Shown: piece after piece, positions 8,350-16,380 of the stretch
Numbering within the stretch: position 1 is the stretch's first letter
How the letters are laid out: each line of letters starts with the position of its first letter
Assembly (NCBI RefSeq): GCF_015471405.1
Contig: NZ_BLVZ01000001.1
Coordinates: 542,744 to 606,743, forward strand
DNA: 64,000 nucleotides
Origin: Pseudomonas cichorii
GTDB taxonomy: Bacteria > Pseudomonadota > Gammaproteobacteria > Pseudomonadales > Pseudomonadaceae
Direction: 5' to 3'
Notes under the pieces: model-generated
The model's database searches: none
Seen by the model: the letters and a program-made list of their open reading frames with translations, nothing else
Told to the model about the DNA's origin: nothing
Translations under genes and position numbers: made by a program

Positions 8350-9137
8350 GTTTCTGCCCCTTCAAACTGGCAGTCAGCGCCGAAATGGTGTTTCTCGACC
8401 TGCCCTTCGTGCAACGTGTCCAGCGTATCCATGAGCTGGGATTCAGTGCCGAAATCTGGGACTGGACCACCAAGGACATCGCTGCGCTGAGTGCCACCGG
8501 CGCTGATTTCACCTCCATGACCGGTTATATCTCGGGCAACCTGACAGACGCCGAAGATATTCAGCGTTTGCTGGACAGCGCCAGAGAATCACTGGCCGTT
8601 GCCGAGCGCCTGAACTGCCCCAGCCTCAACCTGCATGGCACCGGCCTGGATAACAAGGGCCTGCCGGTCAAACCTGTTGGCCATACCAGCGGGCGCATGT
8701 GGCTGAACGCCTGCAAGACCCTGGAGAAAATCGCCCGGCTTGGAGAGGAGCATTCCAGGGTGTTCCTGCTGGAAAACCTCAATACACAAGTCGACCATCC
8801 CGGCACGCCCTTCGCCCGGGCAGAAGATACACTGGCCCTGATCGAAGCAGTGGATAGCCCGTATCTGAAAATGAATCTGGACCTCTATCACGCGCAAATT
8901 GGCGAGGGAAACCTGATCGAACTGATCCAGCGTGCAGGCACCGCCATCGGAGAAATCCAGGTGGCGGATGTGCCTGGGCGCATGGAACCCGGCACCGGGG
9001 AAATCCATTACCCGGCCATTGCCAAAGCCCTGCATCGAACAGGCTACAGCGGCGTGGTCGGCCTGGAAGGCTGGGCCAGCGGCGATCCGGACATTGCGCT
9101 ACACCGTTTTCGCCAGGCCTTTACTCTGGAGGAGTGA
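8346..9137 (+). CDS. Sugar phosphate isomerase/epimerase, hydroxypyruvate isomerase-like TIM barrel
   Basis: 263 residues of the AP-endonuclease-2-like TIM barrel family. The family segments are visible: an N-terminal NA-type strand (FKLAVSAEMVFLDLPF), LLENLNTQVDHPGTPF with a metal-binding glutamate, LKMNLDLYHAQI with the conserved D-x-YH, and VGLEGW at the C-terminus with the last glutamate. Such enzymes isomerise ketoses or hydroxypyruvate, or act as inosose-type isomerases. ATGA overlap with the dehydrogenase gene shows translational coupling. Together they would oxidise and then isomerise the imported sugar or polyol. Confidence 0.85.
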   Translation: MSFCPFKLAVSAEMVFLDLPFVQRVQRIHELGFSAEIWDWTTKDIAALSATGADFTSMTGYISGNLTDAEDIQRLLDSARESLAVAERLNCPSLNLHGTGLDNKGLPVKPVGHTSGRMWLNACKTLEKIARLGEEHSRVFLLENLNTQVDHPGTPFARAEDTLALIEAVDSPYLKMNLDLYHAQIGEGNLIELIQRAGTAIGEIQVADVPGRMEPGTGEIHYPAIAKALHRTGYSGVVGLEGWASGDPDIALHRFRQAFTLEE

Positions 9138-9240
9138 ATATTCAAAAGCCTCTGGCCCGGCCATCGAGCTGTCCGGCGCGGGGCCAGAAGCACCGTTTAC
9201 TTGATGAATTTCAACTCATAAAAACAAAAGGAAAACCATC

Positions 9241-10158
9241 ATGCGCCACTCACTTGTACTTGCCTTCCTGACCCTGCTGTTCAGTCATGGGGTGCTTGCC
9301 GACTACCGGATCGGCGTCAGCATCGCCAAGGTCGACGATAACTTCATGACTTACGTGCGCAACGGTCTGAATGACGCGGCGAAAAAAGAAAACGTGAAGA
9401 TCCAGTTCGAGGATGCCCAAGGGGACGTGGTTCGCCAGCTCAGCCAGGTCGAGGGCTTTATCAGCCAGAAAGTGGATGCGATCATTGTATTGCCGGTCGA
9501 TACCGCTGCTGCCGTCAATATCACTCGTGCCGCCACCAAGGCCACAATCCCGCTGGTCTACGTCAACCGCCGCCCCGACCAACAGACACTGCCTGCCGGC
9601 GTTGTGGCCGTTGCTTCCCAGGACATCCAGGCCGGTCAGCTACAGATGCAATACCTGGCTGAAAAGATGGGCGGTAAAGGGAATCTGGCGATCATCATGG
9701 GCGATCTGGTGCAAAACGCGACCCAAGGCAGAACCGAAGGGGTCAAGCAGGTTTTGAAGCAGTATCCCGACATCAGGATCGTGGGTGAACAGAGTGCCAT
9801 GTGGCAGCGTGACAAAGGCATGGACCTGACCAGCAACTGGTTACTGGCCGGAGTCAGGATCGACGCGGTCGTGGCCAACAATGATGAAATGGCAATCGGT
9901 GCCGCCATGGCACTGCAACAGGCCGGGCAACGCTCGACACCTGTCGTGGGCATCGACGGCCTTCCCGATGGTCTTGCGGCCATCAAGCGCGGTCAATTGG
10001 CGGCATCGGTGTTTCAGGACCCGCAGGCCCAGGCCAGCAGTGCCATCACCGCCGCGCTACGGATGATAAAGGGAGAGCCCGTAGAGTCCGATATATGGGT
10101 GCCCTACCAATTGATCAGGCCGGATCAGGTCTCGACCTTCGCACAACACTTCAAGTAG
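9241..10158 (+). CDS. Periplasmic sugar-binding protein (RbsB-like, Peripla_BP_4)
   Basis: 305 residues with a clear signal peptide (MRHSLVLAFLTLLFSHGVLA, cleaved before DYRIG). The mature part is the type-1 periplasmic binding fold with YRIGVSIAKVDDNFM, VDAIIVLPVDTAAA, VNRRPDQ and VANNDEMAIGAAMAL, a pattern of ribose/inositol/galactose binders. It lies about 100 bp behind the isomerase gene in the same sigma-54 operon. No ABC ATPase or permease gene follows; the next gene is a convergent TetR. The protein must either use a transporter encoded elsewhere or serve a receptor in signalling. Confidence 0.88.
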   Translation: MRHSLVLAFLTLLFSHGVLADYRIGVSIAKVDDNFMTYVRNGLNDAAKKENVKIQFEDAQGDVVRQLSQVEGFISQKVDAIIVLPVDTAAAVNITRAATKATIPLVYVNRRPDQQTLPAGVVAVASQDIQAGQLQMQYLAEKMGGKGNLAIIMGDLVQNATQGRTEGVKQVLKQYPDIRIVGEQSAMWQRDKGMDLTSNWLLAGVRIDAVVANNDEMAIGAAMALQQAGQRSTPVVGIDGLPDGLAAIKRGQLAASVFQDPQAQASSAITAALRMIKGEPVESDIWVPYQLIRPDQVSTFAQHFK

Positions 10159-10765
10159 TCCGACAGAGATAGTTCTCAAGCAGCGTGACGACTTCTGCGA
10201 CAAAATCCGGATTGCCGAGCAGGTCTGGCCTGTCGGCAGTCACGGTATGGATGATGCCGTGCGCAGCGATACCCATCAGGTAGATCGAAAGATCCGGGTC
10301 GGGGACGTTCTTCATGAACGGCTTCAGCACCTCAGCGAACTGTTTGCGCATTTGATCCGGGTCATCCGCCTGCCTCACCGTATGAGGCAACTCCTCATGA
10401 ATTGCCTTGTGCAATGCCGGCGCAACACGGTGTTCGTTGACGATCATCTCGACAATCAGGGTCAGTGCGTCGCGCAGAGAGGGCTGCTGCGGCAAGACTT
10501 CCAGCGCTTTGAGCAAGTCAGTGCGCGTGGCCACCGCATGGCGCCGCTGTAATTCGGCAATCACGGCTTCCTTGTTCGGGAAGAACTGATACAGCGAACC
10601 GATATTGACGCCCGCACGCTCTGCAATGGCGTTGGTCGTCAGGCCTTCCCAGCCGACCCGGATCAAAATGTAAGTCGCCGCCTGAATAATCGCATCGACC
10701 GTGGCACGGGAGCGCGCCTGAGCCGGGATTTTCCTGGGGTTTACGGCTGCTCGGCCTTTGCTCAC
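10151..10765 (-). CDS. TetR/AcrR family transcriptional regulator
   Basis: 204 residues. The N-terminal HTH covers about residues 15-62: RSRATVDAIIQAATYIL, GLTTNAIAERAGVNIGSLY, QFFPNKEAVIAEL. The C-terminal domain resembles the common Pseudomonas TetR_C type (YLMGIAAHGIIHTVTADRPDL). Its 3' end overlaps the binding-protein gene by 8 bp in convergent orientation. It is divergent from the nitroreductase at 10867 across about 100 bp, so control of the nitroreductase is plausible. The ligand is unknown. Confidence 0.88.
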   Translation of the reverse strand: MSKGRAAVNPRKIPAQARSRATVDAIIQAATYILIRVGWEGLTTNAIAERAGVNIGSLYQFFPNKEAVIAELQRRHAVATRTDLLKALEVLPQQPSLRDALTLIVEMIVNEHRVAPALHKAIHEELPHTVRQADDPDQMRKQFAEVLKPFMKNVPDPDLSIYLMGIAAHGIIHTVTADRPDLLGNPDFVAEVVTLLENYLCRTT

Positions 10766-10866
10766 GGGCGGCTCCAGAACATGAGTATTTAAAACATAAG
10801 CTTTAACTTACGATTTTGAAGCGTGGACACACAACACCCTTCATGTTCTTGAGAGCATTTCCAACC

Positions 10867-11595
10867 ATGAAAACACCAGACTTCGTGAGTGCCTGGGACG
10901 GCTTCCAGACTGCAAATCACTTTCGCAGAGCCATTCGCAAATTCAACTCCAGCCCCATTGCAGAGGATGACGTCAATGCACTGCTCGCTGAAGCGGCTTA
11001 TGCGCCGTCCAGCGGGAACATGCAGCCGTACGAGCTGCACTGGATCCGGGACCCGGCCTTGAAAACCAGTATGACGGCGGCCTGCAATGGGCAGAAAGCG
11101 GCTGCATCGGCAGCAGAATTCATTGTCGTAGTGGCAAGCCCCGCACTCGGGCTGCGCACCGCCAAAGCGCAGCTTGAACATGTCGAAGGCTCATCGCTGC
11201 TGGGACAGAATTCCAAAGCCTATTACCGCAAGCAAGTGGGGATGTTTCAGAAGATCCTCGGGCTCGGATCTTCTGCCCTGTGGTCACCGCTGGTTTTTCT
11301 TGCGGCACTTATTCGCCCCACCTTGTCCCTGATCCCCATAGGTCACATCGGCGGCCGTCAATGGGCTGCGCGCAACGCCATCTTCGCAGCCCAGACACTG
11401 ATGCTCGGAGCTGCCGCAAAAGGAATCGACTCCTGCCCGATGGAAGGCTTTTCCGCCTCTCGGGTTGCCAGTCTTTTAAAACTTCCACGGGGTTCAGTGA
11501 TTCCGCTCGTTATAGCACTCGGGTATCGCGCCGATGATGCAAGAATCGAAGAACAGTGGCGCCAGACAATAACGGAGCTTGTGGTTTCGCACTGA
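10867..11595 (+). CDS. Nitroreductase family protein (FMN-dependent)
   Basis: 242 residues from ATG 10867; upstream TTG and ATG codons (10816, 10843) would add a non-conserved leader. FMN-binding signature pieces are present: RRAIRKFNSSPI near the N-terminus, APSSGNMQPYELHWI, ARNAIFAAQTLMLGAAAKGIDSCPMEGF, and VIPLVIALGYRADDA at the C-terminus. Members reduce nitroaromatics, quinones or flavin with NAD(P)H in the cytoplasm. It is divergent from a TetR gene. An insertion in the middle (RPTLSLIPIGHIGG) makes it slightly longer than the minimal NfsB type. Confidence 0.88.
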   Translation: MKTPDFVSAWDGFQTANHFRRAIRKFNSSPIAEDDVNALLAEAAYAPSSGNMQPYELHWIRDPALKTSMTAACNGQKAAASAAEFIVVVASPALGLRTAKAQLEHVEGSSLLGQNSKAYYRKQVGMFQKILGLGSSALWSPLVFLAALIRPTLSLIPIGHIGGRQWAARNAIFAAQTLMLGAAAKGIDSCPMEGFSASRVASLLKLPRGSVIPLVIALGYRADDARIEEQWRQTITELVVSH

Positions 11596-11925
11596 ATCCG
11601 AGTAGCAGCGGCCCCGATCAATATGGGCTGCTGCAACCACTTTAAATTGATAATAAGTCTCACTAACAAACGATAAATACTTTTATAAACTGCCTGATCA
11701 TCCCCCTGAAAACACTCTTCCGACCCCATAGAACTTCGCCTTCAAATTCTGTCATTTCACATACTTGCAAAACGCTAGCACTGAACTACATTGCTATTCA
11801 TTCCCAGCCTGCATAGTCAGGCGCCCTACCCGTTTGGTTGTATAGACAGGAGTAATGCCTGCCCCGGATGCAGTTTGAAATATCTGACAAGGACATTCCG
11901 TCATAACAATCAAGAGGGATGCTTG
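11596..11925 (+). promoter_or_regulatory. 330-bp leader region of the Ebo operon
   Basis: No gene is supported here. A GC-rich imperfect hairpin (AGCAGCGGCCC facing GGGCTGCTGC) just after the nitroreductase stop, at about 11601-11632, may end that transcript; it lacks a long T-run. A possible sigma-70 promoter is TTGCAA (11765-11770), 16-bp spacer, TACATT (11787-11792). A ribosome site AGAGGGA precedes ATG 11926. Some 130 nt of untranslated leader would remain, enough for post-transcriptional control, but no known motif is recognised. Confidence 0.35.
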
Positions 11926-13809
11926 ATGAAGCATAGTCAGTTGTACCGTGCGTTCTCTAAAACAGGAGTCGCCGGAAGTTGGTGGCTGTCGTTGCTGTGT
12001 TTTTCGATTCTGGTCATCGCCAGTTTCATGCTGTTTGGTGAACAGATCGAACAATTCCTGACAGGTTTAAGCCTGACGATTCCGTCAGACCCTATTCAGA
12101 AGTTAAACCTCGCACTTCTGTTGATTGCACTGCTTGCTTTCGACGTCGTACTGCCCGTGCCCTCCAGCATTGTGGCGCTGCTGGCGGTGGCTCTGCTTGG
12201 AAGTGTGGGCGGTTATTTCGTCATCTTCATCGGCCTTTGTCTCGGTGCCGGCATTGGCTATGCCCTTGGCGCGGGCTACTTTCGCTTGCTGTCCGGGCGT
12301 CTGTCGGTGAATAAGCGCAGTACCGGGCAACTGGCCTATCAGCTCAATACCTTGTCGTTGATTTGCCTTCGTGGCGTGCCGGTTCTGGCCGAAACCTCAG
12401 TGGTGGCTGCCGGCATGCAGCGCTATCCGCTGCGTCAGTTCCTGTTGGTCACCACCCTGGCCAATGCCGGACTTGCCCTGGCCTACAGCGCTATCGGCAC
12501 TTACCTCATGGAGAAGAACGCACTGTTGGCCACGGTACTGGCCAGTATGGTGCTGCCTGGTCTGTTCCTCGTAGGACGGAGCCTGTTCAAGACGGCAAAA
12601 GCACGCCTTGTAAAAGACACCGGCCGCCCTTTGCAGGGCCGCTTCGAGGTCAGTTACAACTACCCCGTGGTCTTTACCGATCACCTGTTCGACCCGAAAA
12701 ATGACTGCCTGCGTGAACAACTCACCACCCAGCAGGCTGGCCGGGTAACGGTGCTGATCTTTGCCGACGAGCAACTGCTCAAATCGTCGCCCCATCTGCT
12801 GCCGCAAATTGATGCCTACTTTGCCGCGCACAGCCACGACTTGCGCTTGCAGACCGCTCCCATCGCGGTGCCTGCGGGCGAATCGAGCAAGACCCCGCAA
12901 GTATTGCATCAGCTCTATGAGCACATGTTGCAGCACGGGCTGGACCGGCATTGTTATGTGCTGGCCATGGGCGGCGGTGCCGTGCTGGATGCCGTGGGTT
13001 ATGCCTGCTCCACCTTCCATCGTGGCATGCGCCTGATTCGTATCCCGACCACGGTGCTTGCGCAGAACGATGCGGGTATCGGCGTCAAGAACGGCATCAA
13101 TGCCTTTGGCCAGAAGAACCTGCTTGGTGCGTTCTGCCCGGCCAATGCGGTTATCAACGACTTTCAGATGCTGCTCAGCCTGTCGCAGCGTGACAGGATC
13201 GCCGGGCTGGCCGAAGCCGTGAAAGTGGCCTCCATCAAGGACTCGGCCTTTTTCCAGTGGATGGAGCAGCAAGCCCAGGCGCTGGCGGACTTCGAACACA
13301 ACGCCAGCCGTTACGCCATCCGCCGTTGTGCGGAGCTGCATCTGGGGCATATCACCGGCGCAGGCGACCCGTTCGAGCGGGGCAACGGTCGGCCGCTGGA
13401 TTATGGCCACTGGTCCGCTCACAAGCTGGAAAACCTGAGTCAGCACCGTTTGCGCCATGGTGAAGCGGTTGCCGTGGGCATGGCGCTGGACGCGCTGTAC
13501 GCCAATGCGGTGGGGCTGCTGTCGGACACCGATACCGAGCGCCTGTTGCACTTGCTCGTGCAGCTCGGTTTCAGCCTCAACCCGCCAGAGCTGCTGCTCA
13601 AGGACTCGCAAGGCCGCTCGCTGATCGTGCAAGGGCTGGAAGAGTTCAGGCAGCACCTTGGCGGCCAGCTCTCCATCCCGATGCTCACCAGCCTGGGTGA
13701 GTCCACCGATCTGCACGAGATCGATTTCGCTCTGATGGAGCAAGCCCTGCAGCGCCTGTCGTCCTACAGCACATCGCCCCTCGGATGGCCCAAGAGTTGC
13801 CCTGAATGA
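11926..13809 (+). CDS. eboD: EboD-type 3-dehydroquinate synthase-like protein fused to an N-terminal VTT/DedA-like membrane domain
   Basis: 627 residues from ATG 11926 (AGAGGGA upstream). Residues about 20-225 hold several hydrophobic spans with the SNARE-associated/DedA pattern (FDVVLPVPSSIVALLAVALLG). From about residue 235 on it is dehydroquinate-synthase-like: VPAGESSKT, MGGGAVLDAVGYACSTF, RIPTTVLAQNDAGIGVKNG. Metal-ligand regions are GLAEAVK, DYGHWSAHKLE and LRHGEAVAVGM. It is not the housekeeping aroB because of the membrane domain and the context: the next five genes are the other Ebo members. Ebo proteins are known in cyanobacteria for export of scytonemin precursors. The cyclase domain would act at the inner membrane; its substrate is unknown. 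Confidence 0.85.
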   Translation: MKHSQLYRAFSKTGVAGSWWLSLLCFSILVIASFMLFGEQIEQFLTGLSLTIPSDPIQKLNLALLLIALLAFDVVLPVPSSIVALLAVALLGSVGGYFVIFIGLCLGAGIGYALGAGYFRLLSGRLSVNKRSTGQLAYQLNTLSLICLRGVPVLAETSVVAAGMQRYPLRQFLLVTTLANAGLALAYSAIGTYLMEKNALLATVLASMVLPGLFLVGRSLFKTAKARLVKDTGRPLQGRFEVSYNYPVVFTDHLFDPKNDCLREQLTTQQAGRVTVLIFADEQLLKSSPHLLPQIDAYFAAHSHDLRLQTAPIAVPAGESSKTPQVLHQLYEHMLQHGLDRHCYVLAMGGGAVLDAVGYACSTFHRGMRLIRIPTTVLAQNDAGIGVKNGINAFGQKNLLGAFCPANAVINDFQMLLSLSQRDRIAGLAEAVKVASIKDSAFFQWMEQQAQALADFEHNASRYAIRRCAELHLGHITGAGDPFERGNGRPLDYGHWSAHKLENLSQHRLRHGEAVAVGMALDALYANAVGLLSDTDTERLLHLLVQLGFSLNPPELLLKDSQGRSLIVQGLEEFRQHLGGQLSIPMLTSLGESTDLHEIDFALMEQALQRLSSYSTSPLGWPKSCPE

Positions 13810-14690
13810 ATCAGACCTCCTTGAAGACCTGGATGACTCTGGGTCGAGTCTCCAACCTGCCGACGGTATGGACCAATACCCTGGCAGCCGCATTGTTGGC
13901 CAGCAGCGCTGGCGCCCTCGCCCCACCCTCGCTGCTGGTCTGGGGTCTGCTGCTGGTCGTGCTGTCGCTGCTTTACCTGTTCGGCATGCTCTTGAACGAT
14001 CTGCTGGATGCCGACTGGGATCAGAAACACGATAACCCGCGCCCCATCACCCTCGGGCTGGTCAGTCGCCAGCAGGTCGCACTGGCCGTCTGCGCCCTGA
14101 TTCTGGTCGCCGCGGTTTCGATACTGGGCCTGAGCCAGTTGATCGAAGAACCGAACTGGCTACTGGGCAGCGCTGCGCTGTTGCTGGGCTTTATCCTGGC
14201 CTACAACCTGCTGCACAAGAAATACCCCCACAGCGTCTGGTTGATGGGCGCCTGCCGCTCGGCGCTTTACCTGACAGCGGCTGCCAGCCTGAGTGTGCCA
14301 CCCGAGCCCATCTGGCTTTGCGCGGCGCTGCTGGGAGCCTATATCAGCGGCCTGACCTATCTGGCCCGCCAGGAACATCGCAATCAGTTACTCAGCCGCT
14401 TCCCGCTGATTCTGATGCTGAGCCCGCTGATCCTGGTCAGCTACGCCAGCAACGGCATGTTCTGGCTGGTGTTGCTGATCTGGCTCGCCTGGCTGGGGCG
14501 CAATTACTGGCGTCATCTGGCCAACCCGCAGCATCGTCAGGTTCGCGCCTTCATCGGTGCCGGTCTGGCGGCGCTGCCTCTGTTCGACGCCATGGTTCTG
14601 GCATTGGCAGATCAACCTTGGGGCAGTCTGCTGTGTGTCCTGGTGTTCTTTCTGCTCCCTCGCTTCCAACGCTGGATCAAGCCGACATGA
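13806..14690 (+). CDS. eboC: EboC, UbiA-like prenyltransferase-family membrane protein
   Basis: 294 residues, nearly all in hydrophobic spans (about nine). The UbiA first aspartate-rich motif appears as NDLLDADWDQKHDNPRPI at about residues 58-75, preceded by GRVSNLPTVWTN. A second aspartate motif is weak, as in the UbiA-like EboC branch. The start overlaps the eboD stop by 4 nt (ATGA). In the Ebo cluster it is thought to handle a polyprenyl-type or lipid-linked acceptor in the inner membrane, but no reaction has been shown to my knowledge. Confidence 0.85.
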   Translation: MNQTSLKTWMTLGRVSNLPTVWTNTLAAALLASSAGALAPPSLLVWGLLLVVLSLLYLFGMLLNDLLDADWDQKHDNPRPITLGLVSRQQVALAVCALILVAAVSILGLSQLIEEPNWLLGSAALLLGFILAYNLLHKKYPHSVWLMGACRSALYLTAAASLSVPPEPIWLCAALLGAYISGLTYLARQEHRNQLLSRFPLILMLSPLILVSYASNGMFWLVLLIWLAWLGRNYWRHLANPQHRQVRAFIGAGLAALPLFDAMVLALADQPWGSLLCVLVFFLLPRFQRWIKPT

Positions 14691-15466
14691 TTGAAATCGC
14701 CCCGAATGGACTTGCGGCACTTGAACTCAGAGAAGAGATACTGACCGAACAACTGCAACGCTTCACCCGTCATCTGCAGATCTCCGAGTTGCAGTGGTGG
14801 GAAGGAGCACTGCAACAGATCGCGAAGAACCCGACGGCCAATACCCTGGTATTCCTGAGCAGTCAGTGCAAACGCTATCTGGCCGAACAGGCGACAACCG
14901 ATAACGCCATCTGGACAAAGACCCAGAAGGCACGTGTGCAGTTGTTGGCCGAGGCCTTGAAGCATCAGGAACCGGGTAATCGCTCTCCTCTGCTGCGTCA
15001 GTTCTATGCCTGGGGCGACGATCAGGAAAAGATTGCGATCCTGAAGGCTCTGGACTGGTTCGATGCCAGCGGGCAATGCCTGGACCTCGCGCTTCAGGCC
15101 GGCCGCACCCATAACAGCCAGGTATTTGCCGCCATTGCGCTGGACAACCCCTTCCCGTCGAGCCATTACAACGAACGCGCCTTCCATCAACTGGTACTCA
15201 AAGCGCTGAGCATGAGCCTGGAAATCCAGCGCCTGCTGGGCCTGCCGGAACGTCGCAGCAGCTCGCTGAACCAGCTTGCCCTGGACCTGATGGAAGAACA
15301 GCTTGCAGCCGAGCGCCCGGTCTCAGTCGGCCTGGTTCACGTCATCGCCTTTGCGCTGCTCACGGCGTCGCAACACCAACGACTCGCCCAGCTGAATCAG
15401 GCGCAACGCCTGCCGGCCGAATGGGCAGATCACTTTTACCAGTACGAAACCCGACTCCCCCAATGA
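14687..15466 (+). CDS. eboA: EboA domain-containing protein
   Basis: 259 residues from ATG 14687, which overlaps the eboC stop by 4 nt. It is a soluble, helix-rich protein rich in Leu and Gln (LTEQLQRFTRHLQISELQWW; LKALDWFDASGQCLDLAL; FAAIALDNPFPSSHYNERAF). The last segment is the diagnostic conserved part of EboA proteins: Asn-Pro-Phe-Pro followed by an F-x-Q-L-V-L-K helix. No catalytic motif is visible. Assignment rests on this segment and the exact position between EboC and EboB genes. Function is unknown apart from the cluster's role in metabolite traffic. Confidence 0.8.
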   Translation: MIEIAPNGLAALELREEILTEQLQRFTRHLQISELQWWEGALQQIAKNPTANTLVFLSSQCKRYLAEQATTDNAIWTKTQKARVQLLAEALKHQEPGNRSPLLRQFYAWGDDQEKIAILKALDWFDASGQCLDLALQAGRTHNSQVFAAIALDNPFPSSHYNERAFHQLVLKALSMSLEIQRLLGLPERRSSSLNQLALDLMEEQLAAERPVSVGLVHVIAFALLTASQHQRLAQLNQAQRLPAEWADHFYQYETRLPQ

Positions 15467-15495
15467 TTGCCCCTTTCTGACTGCGAGGATGTTCC

Positions 15496-16380
15496 ATGCT
15501 CAAGTACTTCGATCCGCACATCCACATGGTAAGCCGTACCACGGACGACTATCAGAACATGGCCGCCGCTGGAATCACCGGAGTCATCGAGCCGGCTTTC
15601 TGGCAGGGCCAGGCGCGCACCAGTGTCGGCAGCTTTGTCGACTACTTCGATACGCTGCTCGGCTGGGAGCGCTTTCGTGCCAGCATGTTCGGCATCCATC
15701 ACTTCTGCACCATCGGCCTCAACCCCAAGGAAGCCAATAACCTCTCGATAGCCGAAGAAGTGCTGGAGATCCTGCCCCGCTATCTGGTCAAGGACGGCGT
15801 GGTGGCGGTGGGCGAAATCGGCTACGACGACATTACACCCGACGAGGACCGTTTTCTGGCCGCCCAACTGGAACTGGCCAAGCAGTTCCACCTGCCAGTT
15901 CTGGTCCACACCCCGCATCGCGACAAGATTGGTGGCACCAAACGCACTCTGGCGGTGATCCGGGAAGTCAACATTCCCGAGCATCTGGTCATCATCGACC
16001 ACCTGAACGAACTGACCTTGCCTCTGGTGCTGGAAACCGACTGCTGGCGCGGCCACTCGATCTACCCCAACACCAAGATGTCGGAACAACGCATGGTGGC
16101 GCTACTCAAGGAGTACGGCACCGAAAAAATGGTGGTCAACAGCGCTGCCGACTGGGGCATCAGCGACCCGCTCAAGGTACCGAAAACCGGTCAGGCAATG
16201 CTCGATGCCGGCTTTACCCAAGCCCAGGTTGAACAAGTGCTGTTCCATAACCCGGTGGACTTCTTCGCCCAGAGCGGACAACTGGACAAGACCCTGGTCA
16301 GCACCCCGCTGCCCATCGATCAGCGCAAGCAATGGCAGGAAAACTCGGCCCTGCGTGGCCAGGAACCGGTGGTCAAATGA
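15496..16380 (+). CDS. eboB: EboB, TatD-like metal-dependent hydrolase
   Basis: 294 residues of the amidohydrolase/TatD superfamily. The N-terminal metal motif is DPHIHMVSRTTDDY. Further ligand regions are GEIGYDD (glutamate), LVHTPHRDK (histidine), VIIDHLNE (histidine) and NSAADWGISDP (catalytic aspartate). The GAGGATG ribosome site sits before ATG 15496, 29 nt after eboA. It is the hydrolase of the Ebo set. What bond it cuts is unknown; the family includes DNases and lactonases, and the cluster context argues for a small-molecule intermediate. Confidence 0.87.
   Translation: MLKYFDPHIHMVSRTTDDYQNMAAAGITGVIEPAFWQGQARTSVGSFVDYFDTLLGWERFRASMFGIHHFCTIGLNPKEANNLSIAEEVLEILPRYLVKDGVVAVGEIGYDDITPDEDRFLAAQLELAKQFHLPVLVHTPHRDKIGGTKRTLAVIREVNIPEHLVIIDHLNELTLPLVLETDCWRGHSIYPNTKMSEQRMVALLKEYGTEKMVVNSAADWGISDPLKVPKTGQAMLDAGFTQAQVEQVLFHNPVDFFAQSGQLDKTLVSTPLPIDQRKQWQENSALRGQEPVVK

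Noticed and set aside
11926..13809. Housekeeping aroB
   Set aside because: The membrane domain and the five following Ebo genes identify it as EboD.
12397..13926. 509-codon open frame on the minus strand opposite eboD
   Set aside because: It mirrors the codon structure of eboD, has no ribosome site and no recognisable domain, while eboD has clear family motifs.
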